This document shows positions 42,901 to 55,600 of a DNA stretch of 64,000 nt, one piece after another. The translations under genes and the position numbers were made by a program. Positions within the stretch are counted from its first letter, which is position 1. Each line of letters begins with the position of its first letter. This DNA comes from Marisa cornuarietis. Taxonomy: Eukaryota > Mollusca > Gastropoda > Architaenioglossa > Ampullariidae. The stretch spans positions 2,940,501-3,004,500 of the forward strand of contig SMMW01000521.1 in the NCBI GenBank assembly GCA_004794655.1, read 5' to 3'. Below the pieces are notes generated by a model. It saw only the letters and a program-made list of their open reading frames with translations. It was not told where the DNA came from and searched no databases.

Positions 42901-45745
42901 GAAATACTTCAAAGTGTCATGCCTATTGCAAACCAGAAACAAAAGGCATCTCTTTAGCTCTTTCATAGATCACTCATAAAGAGAGCGCTGTCTTTCATGC
43001 TTATCTGTTCTTAAGCAGTTTATCGGTGAAGGACAAGAGCAGCTTATATCATGTTGTATCCACCCGCTTCAAAGTCACTGGGACAGACCAGAGTGCTCTT
43101 CACTCTCTGTATAACAGGCAGACACTTCTGAAAGTGTCTGAAATTCTTTGTGATGACAGGCGTGTCCTGTCAGGTGAATTTTTCCAACTCCCATCGGGCT
43201 GCTGATTCTGTGTACCTGCATGCAGGACTAACAGATTGAGGCTATCCTCCCTGGAACTTATGAATGTTACTGTGTGTGAATGAATGCAGCTGTCTGAACC
43301 ATAAATTTATGCGTCTGTTTGGCAGATATGAATATGTTGTGGTATTGTTTTGTGCTTTCATATTGAGCTGTTCCTATTTGGCCTCTGGGATAAAAAATGT
43401 TTTTATCTTATTATCAATTTTGATCGTGATCAGACTGATAAAGAATGTTTTTCTGCCAGGAGATTTTTGACAAAATGATGGAGTGAGTATTTTTAAAATG
43501 GGATAAATAGCATTTATCACTGATTTAGGGAGCTCTACATACAGCAGGTTTTATAATATTATGGTAGTAAGAACATTTCTCCAGGGTGCAGTGTGTATGC
43601 AACACAGTTCATTCAAAGACTATTCATCCGTGATAAACAAATAGAGATTTGTAGTTGACAGTTTTATGGTATTCTGTCTGAAAATGCGCAAGCTTGCATA
43701 ATTTTTTTTTAACTAAGAAATAATGAGTACAGTCTAGTTTGTTATCTCATCACCATCTGTCCAACACAAATTTTAGGCAAGAGGTAATAACTGCTTGGGA
43801 GATAATAGGTTGAGACTGTACTCAGAACAAAATTTTTCTCATTTTCAATTTTTGTTTCTTTCTTGTTTACAGACTTTTGGCACCATACCATGGCAAGCTT
43901 ACTTTCAGAGAGTTCTATCTGTTAGTGGACCAAATCAGGCAGTGTTACTGTCAGTAGTCGGTGCATTTGGAGCTGTCGTGTTTGCTGTCCCTTCCATTTT
44001 GATTGGAGCAGCTGGAATAAGTGCAGGTACCAGGTGACACTTAGTTCGTCATTGCATCATTAGCCAGCTAGATTTCACAAAAGCAGAATACCCCACCTAT
44101 TTTATGTGTGTAGGTGATAAGAATCTAAGTAGGCAAAAATTTTTAATAGTGACATTTTTGTACATTTGCTTCTTCTAGATGCTTACTGTCTGTCAATATT
44201 TTGAGAGCATTTTTATGTCTTATAGTTCACAGGCAAATAAATATTTCATTCTTATTTCTAGATACACCCACCGTGTGTTGACACCATCTTTATTAGACAT
44301 GCAGGATCACATTTCATTTTCTCAGTCCAAGCAATCTTCATTATTGCAGAAGACTTTTCAATTAGTTTCATAGTTTTGTTCAATGCAAGTACTGTTTTGC
44401 AGATTGGAGTAACACTTCCATTGGATATTCACCTCTGTCTCCAAATCACAGCGAAGCCAGCCTCGTTCTTCCACTTGTGCTGAAAGAGTTTACTCCTCCT
44501 GTTGTGTCATACTTAGGTAAGTAAGTAGGTGGCTGTGCTTCCACCTATACTTGGAGAAATTGGTCTTTTAGTGTTAGACCTTATCAACTGTGCAACTTTT
44601 GACTGATGTAACTCTCTTTTGTTGTTTATTTATATTTTTATGAGCATTACGTGCAGTATGTCGAACATTGAGTATATTGAGAATTAAATATTTAAAATTC
44701 CATTATATATTATGTGAAAGATGTCCTTGAAAACAAGCAAACATAATGAAAACAACAGATTTCACTGTAGCGGTATGTTAAAAAAAATCGCACTTATGTT
44801 CTATGTTTTTTTTAAAATTTGGGTCAAGGTCTTGGAGCTATATCTGCTGCAGTCATGTCTTCAATGGACAGTTCCATCCTTGGTTCAAGTGCCATGTTTA
44901 CTCATAATATTTACAATGGAATAATTCGCAGGAAGGTGAGTTGTTGTCATTTTGTGTTTTTGTTCTGATTTTCTTGGATCATGGCACTGAAAAAGGTTGC
45001 AAGGTGTTACTGATTTTGACACAGAAATAGTCTCTTTTTTTATAAAACAAGAAAGCATTTGCTCTCAGTAATTTGTGAAGATTTTTACCATAAAGGAAAT
45101 TAAAACACTTATTCAATCCAGCTACATAATTAGAGCGGGGCGATGCCGCATTTTTCAACAGGATATTGTTGATTATAGATCTATAATCTATTCTCATTAT
45201 CGCTTTTTTTTTAGGCTTCTGATACAGAACTGATGGTGATTCAGCGGCTGGGTGTTATCTGCGTGGGTCTCATCGCCACAGCCATCTCTCTGTCAGTTCC
45301 TGTCATCTACGGACTTTTCATCCTTGCTGCCGATATTGTCTATGTCATTATCTTGCCTCAGTTGACCTCAGCTATTTTCCTTCCTCGGCGAGGCAGTGCC
45401 TTCGGATCTGTGGCTGGCTTTGTGGTTGGCGCTTTCCTAAGGTTTGGAGCAGGTGAACCCACAATAGGCCTTGAGCCATTTATTCCATTTTCTGTCTGGG
45501 ATCCGGTGTATGGCCAGTCATTTCCATTCAGGACAGTGGCCATGTTGTGTTCTGCATTGACCATTGTTGCTGTGTCAGAAGGTGTGTTGGTTCTGCGTCG
45601 ACTGCGTTGCAACAAAAGAAACTGCCACATGAGGCCACCAAGCCAAGCTGCATGGCAAACTACAGATGCGAAAGAAGCAAATGGCTTTTTAGACCAGGAT
45701 ATAGCACTGCTGGATAAAGCAAACACCTTAAATCCAGGGTCATAG
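39929..45745 (+). CDS. SLC5A7: High-affinity choline transporter (CHT1), complete
   Basis: A Na+/Cl--dependent solute:sodium symporter that takes choline back into cholinergic terminals for acetylcholine synthesis. Nine coding exons: 39929-40106, 40482-40589, 41258-41413, 41780-41928, 42725-42850, 43873-44026, 44403-44516, 44829-44935, 45215-45745. All introns are GT-AG, phases agree, and the protein is 540 residues; vertebrate forms are about 580, the difference mostly in the C-terminal tail. CHT hallmarks in order: [79 protein letters not shown] and [13 protein letters not shown], with many hydrophobic membrane spans. The start is ATT-ATG-G with A at -3, three bases after an acceptor-like CAG, so an untranslated exon probably lies upstream. 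The stop is followed by 3' UTR, with a candidate AATAAA near 46225. It converges on POLE. Confidence 0.95.
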
Positions 45746-47735
45746 ATGTTCCAGCAATGTAGCCAGAGTGCATCCTGGAAACTTAAATGTCTTGTGTTGA
45801 TTTATGTGTTGACACTAGTTGTCTCATAACTCATTAATTTATTGTAAATATTGTTGCCACATTTGAAAGTGCCCATAGTAGAAATCCCTTTTCTCTAAAA
45901 CTTTTCTGGGCAAGATGTATTCATTCATAGCAATCATTAATGCATATAGTGACTATGGTCATTATAGACCTACACAGAAAGGAAATATATCTACCTTTTT
46001 AACTGGAGATGCTGCCCCAAACCCTTCCCTTTTTTTGAGGGGGAAATGGGGAGACAGACCCTGACCTGACATCTCTAGATTTTTAAGTCTGTTGCCCATG
46101 ACCAAAATAATGTTTATACTAAAGCGACATTTATCCATTAGAGATACAAAGACAAGATTTAAGTAGTTATTTTGAATGTACAAAATTACCCTATTAAAAA
46201 AAGTTGTAAGAGATAGAAATACAAAATAAACTTTAAAGGATGAACAAAATAAGCAGAAATCAGCTGTTCCTACCTCAGTTCATCCTTAAAGTGCACTTTT
46301 TAATTATTTGAAAAATAATGAGTTATATCCATCAGAATTTTAAAGGCATTTTTATGAACAGGGTAATTCTGATTATGCCATCATTGGATAAAACTAGTCA
46401 TACATCCAGTGAAAATTTGTGTTTGAAAATTCTCCTAATAGCATCATTAGCAATTTTATTCACATGTAATAGTTGTGAAAAAAAAATCTGTTGCACACGT
46501 CTTATGTGGCAGCTGTAGTGCGTAGACCAAATACAGTGGAATAAGAAAGAGTAACTAAATTTATAGGGTGGCTAAGTTGGCATTATTAACTATAAAGAGG
46601 ATGGTCTGTTATTTATTTGTTATTAGAGAGCGTCATAAGAGTAGCATACCAACATTAATTTATGTTAACTCAATCCAATTATACTGAAATGCTAGTTTCG
46701 ATAGAGTGTTTGCTGCTGACCAACAGCTGTCCTGAGTTATTTTGAAAATTCTATGCCCAAAAACTATCTAGTGTTCTAGGGAAGGAACTGCTGCAGAATA
46801 GATTCTCTGTAGACTTACCTTAAAGATCATTTTGTATATAGTGACACAAAATAGGCAATTATTATAATTATTTTATAATTATTCTGTGAATTATGAAGAT
46901 TAAGAGCAACATGGATTCTGATGACAATTTTATCAGTCTCTAAGTACCTCAGACTGGCCTTTTTTTTTTTTGCCAGTTTTTTTTACCTCCTCTGATATCT
47001 GGTGGGTGGGAATGGGAAGATGGAGAGTTCAAGTCCAAGAAAACCTCAAACCTCATGATGATGATGATGCTGATTATTATGATGATAAAAGATTTGTAGG
47101 TCAAAGATGGCCTGAATTCAATGCATTGTTTCTAGATGCATCGTCATCATCTAGTCAGTTCCTAACTGGGTATTTTTTATTTTGGTGGAGCTGTCTCGTT
47201 AGTACCTGCAAAAGCATGCTCATGCTTGTTTTCAAAGAATCTCTAAAATTTTGTTCTCAAAAAGAATGAATGCAGACTTTTTTTTTTATCTTGTTCATGA
47301 AACCGGTGAAAGGATCGATATGTGTCAGCACAAAACAGCTGTGCACAAATACTCAAAATGTCATTTGTAAGAGAAAACATACAGTGTTTCATACTAAAGA
47401 TGTCACATTATATATATATATATATTAAAGCATTCTGGAAATCTATAGTCTCCCTAAAGATGATTCTGGCCATGATATAATCTTTGTTGCTGGCATGGCA
47501 TTAAAACAATGACAATCAATCTGTTGTAAGGACAAGAGTACAAAATGTTTACACTTCTCTAGAAACTCCTTAGTTTAAAGGACCACACTGTAATGTCCTG
47601 TTGAATGTTTTAGGGATTTTATATGTTCCATTTGAGTTTTGTGACCTTTCAACATCGTTTATGAGAATTATGTCATGTTCAGGAAATAGATCATATTACA
47701 CTCTATCATAATGCGGTGATCACATGGATAGACGC
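45746..47735. other. SLC5A7 3' UTR and intergenic DNA
   Basis: No gene seen. AATAAA near 46225-46230 could end the SLC5A7 transcript. The rest is AT-rich, with a GAT-rich run near 47056-47068 and a TA run near 47411-47425. Confidence 0.4.
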
Positions 47736-47739
47736 GGCA

Positions 47740-48104
47740 GCTGACAGGGCCTGCCACTCTTGCCTATTGTGGGTGATAGTGAGCAGGTCCTATACAGGAC
47801 GACCAGTCCCGTCTTTGACCTTCGTAAGCCAGTTCTTCTTTTGGCCACCGCAGCGTCAGCCACCCTCCAAGGTGCCTTGAAGGATAGTCTTCGGCAAGGT
47901 GTCGTGCCGGGTCACATGTCCAAAGAAGACCAGCTTATGTTGTCTGACTGTTGAAAGTAGAGGTTCCTGGTGTCCTTTGACTCTGGCAATCTTGTTTCTT
48001 ACAAAGTCGTTGGTGATCTGCTCTCTGTACAAGATCTGGAGCAGTCCCAATAAGCCATTTGCAAACTCTTCACCTGAGTGCTCTACCCTTACCTTATTCC
48101 TCAT
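47740..48104 (-). pseudogene. RTE-type LINE C-terminal fragment
   Basis: The - strand frame reads LYREQITNDFVRNKIARVKG, then LLSTVRQHKLVFFGHVTRHD and LPKTILQGTLEGG, the conserved end of RTE-type polymerases (RHKLRFFGHVxRxD, LPKTILQGxxEG). Past this, a shifted frame reads QKKNWL-KVKDGTG, the expected last segment. Stops upstream and the shift show it is dead. It overlaps by only about ten residues with the family piece at 26146-26415. Confidence 0.75.
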
Positions 48105-48109
48105 TTAAG

Positions 48110-50800
48110 CACAGCTATATGGCGGTCTGCTGGGCATTATTAGATGCATAGTGTCCACAATCTTAGCCTGAGTATGTTCTTGCAGATCTACCTTTCTTGA
48201 TATCTGTTGCTTCAATTATAAAGTATGTTTAGCATTGTTTACTTTCATCAAAAGGCTTACTAGGTCAGGTTCCATTTTTATTCATATCCTACTATCATTC
48301 ATATCAGATTTACATGGCTAGTGACCTGGCATGAGTAAACCAGTTATGATGATGATGATTTGGATCAAGTTCTCATGCTTGTGGGACCGGTGAAATAAAT
48401 TTGGGATTAAAAAAAGCCCCACTATACCCATACCTTTTATCATATCACCTACATGTCAAATGAAAATTATGCCATGTTTAGCAATTTAAATAATTAAAAA
48501 CTTTTATTTATTTTTAAGTCTTGAGTAAAATGTGTGTATGTATATATATATTTGAAGTTATATGAGAAAGGAATATTTACATGACATGAGTTTACTGTCT
48601 AATCGGAAGCATTGTTGGGTAACTGACCTACATTGTAAGGAATCATATTTGATTATCATTATTTTGTCAGCATAAAGATACTTTCTTATTGGTTGTGAAT
48701 TTTTAGTGTTTGCATGCCTGGTTGAATGTACAATTTTGAATGTAATGGTTGAATATACAATCCCCTTGTGCGGAAATATAACCGGGATACTTTGTTGAAA
48801 TTGGTGCTATGTGGCAGTATTTCTTTACTTCAAATTCCATGAATCAAAGCTGAAATTTGTGTGTATCAGTGGATCACATTAGTACTGTTATCTGTTAAGC
48901 TGCCTTTTTTTGTTGTTTCTTTACGCAACAGACAGCATGCAGATTTGAAGAATTAGCGAAGTGATTTGTCTTTATTAATAATTTATAAAATTTTACAATT
49001 GATTTCAAATTTCTTGGTTATAACAATAGTGAACATTATTTCATGAACTTATATCATACCAAATGCTTGTATATATCTGTAATGATCTGGTGTTTTGGTG
49101 ATTCGGAAAGAAATGGGACAGGAAACGGCAAATTTTGGCAACAAGATTCTAAAGAAGCTTTATCATGTAGATTTATTTTACTTAGCAGGCATAACAGTCT
49201 TTAAAGGTTCACTTTTTCAACATTGTTTTTATATGAGTGAATTAAAGTTACTGTAATTTTCCCAAATTTGATCAAAAAAATCTTTGAAAAGAATAATATT
49301 AATGAAGTACATGCCTTTGAATATCACCATTCTCACCTGGTTTCAGAAAGAAATCAATCTGACATCCAAAATTCCAAAAGTAAATTATGTGACAGGGCAT
49401 CTTATATCCTTTAAGTGGTAGCATAGCTCATGGACCTCAGAAAAGAAGACAGTAGCTAAAATTTACGTCAATTCACGATTTTTTTTCAAATCAATTAAAA
49501 ATTGACAAGGCAGATTTGTTACAAAACTGTCAACTCTGTGTTTTGTTAATCTGCTATGAACTTGAAATTTACGCAGGTTAAGAGAAGCAGAGGTAGTCAC
49601 CGACTTTACTGGTAGGGAAGTGTTGGAACTTCCACCTTTCTGATCCAGTTCTTGTGATTTGTTGTGCATCCAGATATTGCTTTGTAAACACTTGTTTACA
49701 TGATGTAATGGTTCTATTCTGCTTCAGCTTCTTTACTTGGATGCCTTGACGAAACTAAGGAACAACAAATGACTGTACTTAGATACAAAGTCTGACTTTG
49801 ATTAGGGTGGTCTCCCTTCTGTTAGAGATGACTTCCCCCCCCCCCCTACATTCTATGCTAGTCTCCGCCTAGCTTGAAAGGCACTATATACGCTCATTAT
49901 TATGTTTTCTCTGTCTCTGGCTTACATCCCCCATCCCTCATTAGACACCATAGCTAGATTAAGAAGGTTGCTGGTATGGAACTGGCTGGTGTATAGCCTC
50001 AAAATTCAGATACAGCTGCTCTAATCACTAGTTAGTTTTTGTGTGAAAAGACGAAGTTATTTTACTTATTACTTAAAAAAAAAAGCATTTTCCTGTATTA
50101 GCACTAGTTTCAGTTTCAGTGATGCTGCCTTTGCAAAGATGCAGACAGTTTGCATCAGCATTGTTGTGTGACAGAGTGGACAATCCTTATCCACCCTTTC
50201 TCCGATACATCCTTGGTCAATAAATAATCCATAAATATTTGTAAAAAGAAAAGTGAACATACATTTGAACATACATTTTATATCAGTTAAGCACTTTTTT
50301 GTTACGTGAGAAAACATGCACACATATGTTCATTTAATTCATGCAGTTATCATCCAGTCTTTTAATTGTTCATCATACTGTTTGAGCAATGTATTAGAAA
50401 GCATGCAACATGAACCTAGTCTTTTTGATTTTACTGCTTTTTGGTTTGTTTCTTTTTTGGGGGGGAGGTGGGGAGGGGAGCAATTAGTTTGATGACAGCA
50501 CTATGAGTTGCTGTATTCAGCCGAAGACCAGTTACTTTTGTATATCACAGCCTGTCATGGAAATAAAGCTTTTGTGCAGTGTCACTTGCATATATATGCA
50601 CAGATGCTTGCCTGTCAGACCTTGTTAGACCCTAGGGAATGTGGCATCCAATATTTGGCAGTATCAGGTCAGCAGGTATTTTTGGGGCAGTTGGGATTAA
50701 TTTTTATGGGGGGGGGGGGAGGGGAGATAAGGAAATGAAAAAAAGTTGTTTTAGGGTTTTTACATTTTTAAACAATTGCAAGCAGAGGATGATGATTTGT
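48110..50800. other. AT-rich intergenic stretch
   Basis: No gene recognised. It contains a C-run near 49831-49844, the LINE-like terminal motif at 49845-49905 and a G-run near 50458-50466. Confidence 0.4.
49845..49905 (+). repeat. 3'-terminal scrap of a CR1/L2-type LINE
   Basis: CTTGAAAGGCACTATATACG followed by CTCATTATTATG is the 3' terminal signature seen in the other CR1/L2-like ends of this window (GCGCTATA... then ATT or CAT repeats). Only the extreme end is recognisable. Confidence 0.45.
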
Positions 50801-50808
50801 AAAGTTCT

Positions 50809-51067
50809 GGGGCCAGTTGCACAACACATTTCTAATTTTAAACACTTTTAGGCCTTAACTCTATTTAGATTAGTTTAAAGTGTTCACCACAATTTTAGAG
50901 TTTTTAAAACTAAAACTGCTTTAAGACAAAGTTGTTTAAATCTGACTTTCCGTCCTGTCAGTACAATTTTTTGTATGTTTTTCTGCAATGCATCAAAACG
51001 CCTAAGAAGAGATTTTGCTTCTTTAGAACAGTTTTAAGGTTTAGAAACGTGTTGTGCAACTGGCCCC
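50809..51067 (+). mobile_element. MITE with 27-bp terminal inverted repeats, reference copy
   Basis: The left end reads GGGGCCAGTTGCACAACACA and continues TTTCTAA. The right end is its reverse complement with a single mismatch over 27 bases. The 259-bp element has no ORF. AAAGTTCT just left (50801-50808) and AAGGTTCT at 51071-51078 resemble an 8-bp target duplication of hAT type, if the right end extends three bases. That assignment is tentative. Diverged copies lie at 33701 and 35371. Confidence 0.85.
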
Positions 51068-51069
51068 TG

Positions 51070-52665
51070 GAAGGTTCTCACAATATAAAATTTTAGAATT
51101 TCCAAGAACAAAAAATTAACTATAAGCTGTATAAAATGCAGTCATTTGACTTTTTGCACCACAGTGAAGGAAAAGCTATAGCTTTACAAGCTTCTGTAAA
51201 AATATGCAACATTTTGGTTTATTGGGATCATTATTTAAAAGCTGAATAAATTCATAACCAGATTTGGTAAGAATAAGTAAAATTTACCCCCACTACCTGG
51301 TCCAGGGGAGAGAATATATGTCTGCTGTTGGCCAATCTTCTCTTTTCCCCTCCCCCCTCCATCCATTTTATTTTGTCACTAGGCATAAAGACAAATGCAA
51401 CATGTAAAAATATCAGATTTTAAGTTTATTGCACAACGCAATCGTTAACCATTAAAATGCATTTACACGGATCATTACATTTATGCTCACATCATTACTC
51501 CTTGGGTCTGCTTGCTGTTGCTCAGCAAAAGCCACTTTGAAGGCTATGTAATAAGTTTTTCGCACATTTACCTCCGTATGCATATAACAAATTACAAACA
51601 CACAACACCTTAATAAGCCCCTGAAGATGAAAGTGAAGTGGAGAGAGATGATCTTCAGCTGTAGCACCAGAGATGGACAGTGAAGACAGTTGATGCTGGT
51701 CAGCAGTTGGAAAAGAGGTCGTCCAGAGAAAGTACAGTTTTAGGAACTGTTCAGCTGCCTTTTCATGATGCCTATTTTCATTTTTTGAAAATGACATTGT
51801 CTGAATGACGGACACAATCAAAGACGTAAGATGCATACAAAAAACAAGACCTAGTACAACTCATTATAGGCTTATTCACCTGCTGCTAACATCCAGTTCC
51901 TCCAATAACCAGTACAAGTTAAACAATTAAACATTTTTTTTTTTGCAGTCCAAATTTGTGTAGGTTTTATTTTACAATTTTGTTTTCTTAAAGATAAATT
52001 ATCACAAATTCACTTGGAAAAGAAAGGGTACAAACAAACTTAAAGGAAGTACTAGGTGATAAACTTGCATGGCAAATTTCAAGCATTTTTGTCAAGTATT
52101 TAGCCAAGAAGCAAACACCACCACACACCCCCATCAATTGTCCCATTAAATTCACCCAAGCCATAACAAGCCTACTTCACAGAAAATGTAATAAAATAAT
52201 GTAATATACTGACATAATACATAATGTAAAATGACAATGTCATAAACACAATGTAACTCAATGCCTGAAGTTTTTGTGAACACCAACATTCACAAAGCGG
52301 GATTCCACAAACACTTTCACTATAAAAAGAAAAAAAAAGTTAAAGGTGACTGTTTCGTAGATATATATATATACATAGCAATGTAAATTCTGAGGTACTA
52401 TCCACTAATTTTGCATCCAGACTCACACCATGAAAAATCTCAATGAACATACCTCATGGATAAAAGATGATAGACAACATTATGGAGCTAAAGGTTTAGA
52501 GTGACTTAAAGATTTAGTTAACTAGTGTATGCACTGCATTACAGATCAGACAAAACCATGAAATGTACTGGTCATTTCAATGCAGTTAGGATCTACTGAA
52601 TATCCAGTGAAAGACTACGGCATGAGCTGTTGTCACAGAGTAGGAGCAGCAGACAAAGCAGTGTT
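51070..52665. other. POLE 3' UTR side of the gap between the two genes
   Basis: No gene supported. The stretch contains - strand AATAAA motifs near 51967 and 51426 that could end POLE transcripts. The - strand ORFs at 51452-51836 fall in this putative 3' UTR and have no family resemblance. Confidence 0.4.
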
Positions 52666-55600
52666 TCAGCTTGGCATCATCCCAGGGTTCATGTCTAGGA
52701 TCCAGGTGACTGTTTCTTCCAGCAGCGTCATTTGATAGTGCCTGAAGAAAAATTCCCACCTATTATCAACCATCCTTAGTTTTTAACTGGGATATCCTTA
52801 GCATCGCAACACTTAACCGAGACAGGTGTGAAGTCCATGCATCTGTTGAAGCCAATTGTAACTCTATACAGCATTTCTTTATGTCCACATATATGTTTAA
52901 GCCAACTCATCTTTGAACAGCATATCTTTAAGTTCACAAATGCAGGCATCAATCTTATTAAAGGGTTTTGTTAATCAGACATGCTGTCAGATAGGTGACC
53001 ATATTGGGGAAATTTTAATGTGATGTACTGTGACATCATAAAAATTTTGCAAGTGCAGGTCTAAACTTGTTTAAACCCTTTCAGATAAATAAAAACACTA
53101 CCATAACCATATCTTTACAACTCAGTTATTCCCTTCAATATTACTGTGTGATGTTGTCTTCCAGTTTATTATCATTATTATTATGCAACAGTTACATTCA
53201 TTCAGCTGTCCATCGACACTCAATTGTTCTTAGATTCTCATATGATGTAGTTAACGCGCCTTTAACCCCTAGCCTTGGCCTTTCTCCACCCATGGTTTCT
53301 GTAAAGCGCATGCACACACAAACATATACATGCAAAGCGTACTTGGCGATGCCGAGGAAAGTACTCAGCTGCAGGCCCAGGTCCTGAGGATTGATGGTGT
53401 TGTTGTAGTCCCCAGCACAAGTGCAGTACCGCCTCATGTTGTTTTCCTTCACCTGTATAAACAGCATTTCTTTTAACTTCATTAAATGGCAGCTTTTTTC
53501 ACCATAGTAGCAGAGATTTTTCCCAAAAGACTATGCATTCCTGCACAAGCTGGTTTACTTCAAACCATGGGGGTGGGGTAGGAGAGGGGTTTTCAAGAGG
53601 GAAGTGGAGTAGCCTTGACCCTGTGAACAGCAGAAAGTATGAGTGCCCCAAGACATGATCTGAACTACACACTATAATGGTGGCAAGCTAGTGTTTTGCC
53701 CAAACAAAACTGAACTAACTTTGGGTTCCCATAACTTGAAAGGAAGACTTTCAAAGCACTACAGCTTGTCATGGATTGACTGGTGCATAGAGATGCTAAG
53801 GTTTAGGTTTGTGTGCATGCAGAGTGTGGAAGGAGAGAAAAGGTGAGCGAATCCTCTGGAGCGCACAAGTAAGCATTGTGTTCACAGGCGTATAGACCTT
53901 TCCACAGCACCGAGACCACTCTTATTAAAGTAACAACAGACATATTATCTGCTCTTGACAGTGGTGATGTCTTTCCATTAACCCTACTGGACCTGTCTGC
54001 TGCATTTGACACTATAGACCACTCTCTGCTTCTTCACAGACTCCACACCCTCTACGGGATTTCTGGACCTGCCCTCTCATGGTTCAACTCCTATCTCACT
54101 GATAGGACCCAGACTGTGTTAGTTGATGGTCAGATATCTCGCCCTGCTTCACTTTTCTGTGGTGTTCCCCAAGGCTCAGTACTTGGCCCAGTTCTGTTCA
54201 TCCTGTATACTAAGCCCCTTTCATCATGCATCCGGTCTCACCAGGTTTCTCATCAATCCTATGCTGATGACACGCAGCTTTACTGTTCCACTCCGCCGGC
54301 TGAGTCTCACTCTGCTATTAGTTCTATAGAAGCTTGTATCAGCGATGTCAAGGGCTGGATGGTAAAAAACAAGCTTAAACTAAACGATGATAAAACGGAA
54401 GCCCTCTTGTGCCATAGAAGAAGACATCAACCTTCACTCGTCAGTCTGCCCAATCACATCAAGGTGGGCGACAGCAACATCACCTTCACGTCATCCGTTA
54501 GGAATCTGGGATTTATTGTCACTGATGACATGACACTCGATAGACATGTAGCATCTGTCTGTCGGTCTGCCTATTATGAGATTCGTAAGATCAGTGCTAT
54601 CCGTCACTTTCTCTCTACACGCGCTACCAACACTCTTGTCTGTGCGTTTGTTCTTTCTCGACTTGACTACTGCAACTCCTTGCTGGCAGGCTGCCCCGAC
54701 TACCTCATTCAGAGACTCCAGAGAGTACAGAACTCTGCTGCGCGTCTGGTGCTTAGAGCAAGGAAACGGGACCATGTCACTCCTCTTCTTTGTTTTCTAC
54801 ACTGGCTACCCATCCGTTCTCGCATTCAGTACAAACTGTCTGTGCTGTGTTTTAATTTCTTTGCTGGCTCCTGTCCTGACTATTTCTCTGAACTTCTCAT
54901 CCCTTACTCTCCGTCCAGACAACTACGCTCTTCGTCTGACGACCGTATTCTAACTGTTCCTGTCACCAGAACAACAACATATGGTCACAGGACTTTTGGC
55001 TACTGTGCTGCAAAACAATGGAACTTTCTCTCTTTCCATATCCACCACCTTCCTACAACTGAATCTTTCAAATCTGCACTGAAAACGCACCTCTTCCTTG
55101 AGCATTACTCCTAACACAGTCCACACAATGCTAGTCCTTCTTACCCTCCCCCCTTCCCTCTTGCTACTTTACCCATCTTTCTCGCAGAATCACTATATTT
55201 CTCTGTTCCTGTTACTTGATGCCTTTTTTCTGTTTCGTCAGTACTGTCGTTTTCTTTCGTCCCCTTTGTTCTGTATCTACTTAGTCCACGTCTCTTCCTC
55301 GTTTTAAGCGCTAAGAGCATGCTCTCTATGAGTGTGAATATGCGCTATAAAAATCTTCACTATTATTATTATTATTAATGAAGCATGAATGAAGTAAGCA
55401 AAAAGCAGTGGGCTTCCGATCGTTTCATAGGAAGGACGTGTTGCACCAGGGTCCCCACTGGCCTAAAATTGTAATGTGCAGAGGTCGATCGTGGTTGTGT
55501 ACTCTGTAAGCTCAGTTTAATGTGCTGCCTCGCCTCGCCGAGGTTAAGTATTTTATTCCTGTAAATTTTATCGTATACTTAGAGTTGTTATTAAGGAGCG

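Noticed and set aside
51452..51836. Two overlapping - strand ORFs as a gene
   Set aside because: They lie in the probable 3' UTR of POLE, lack splice context and resemble no family.
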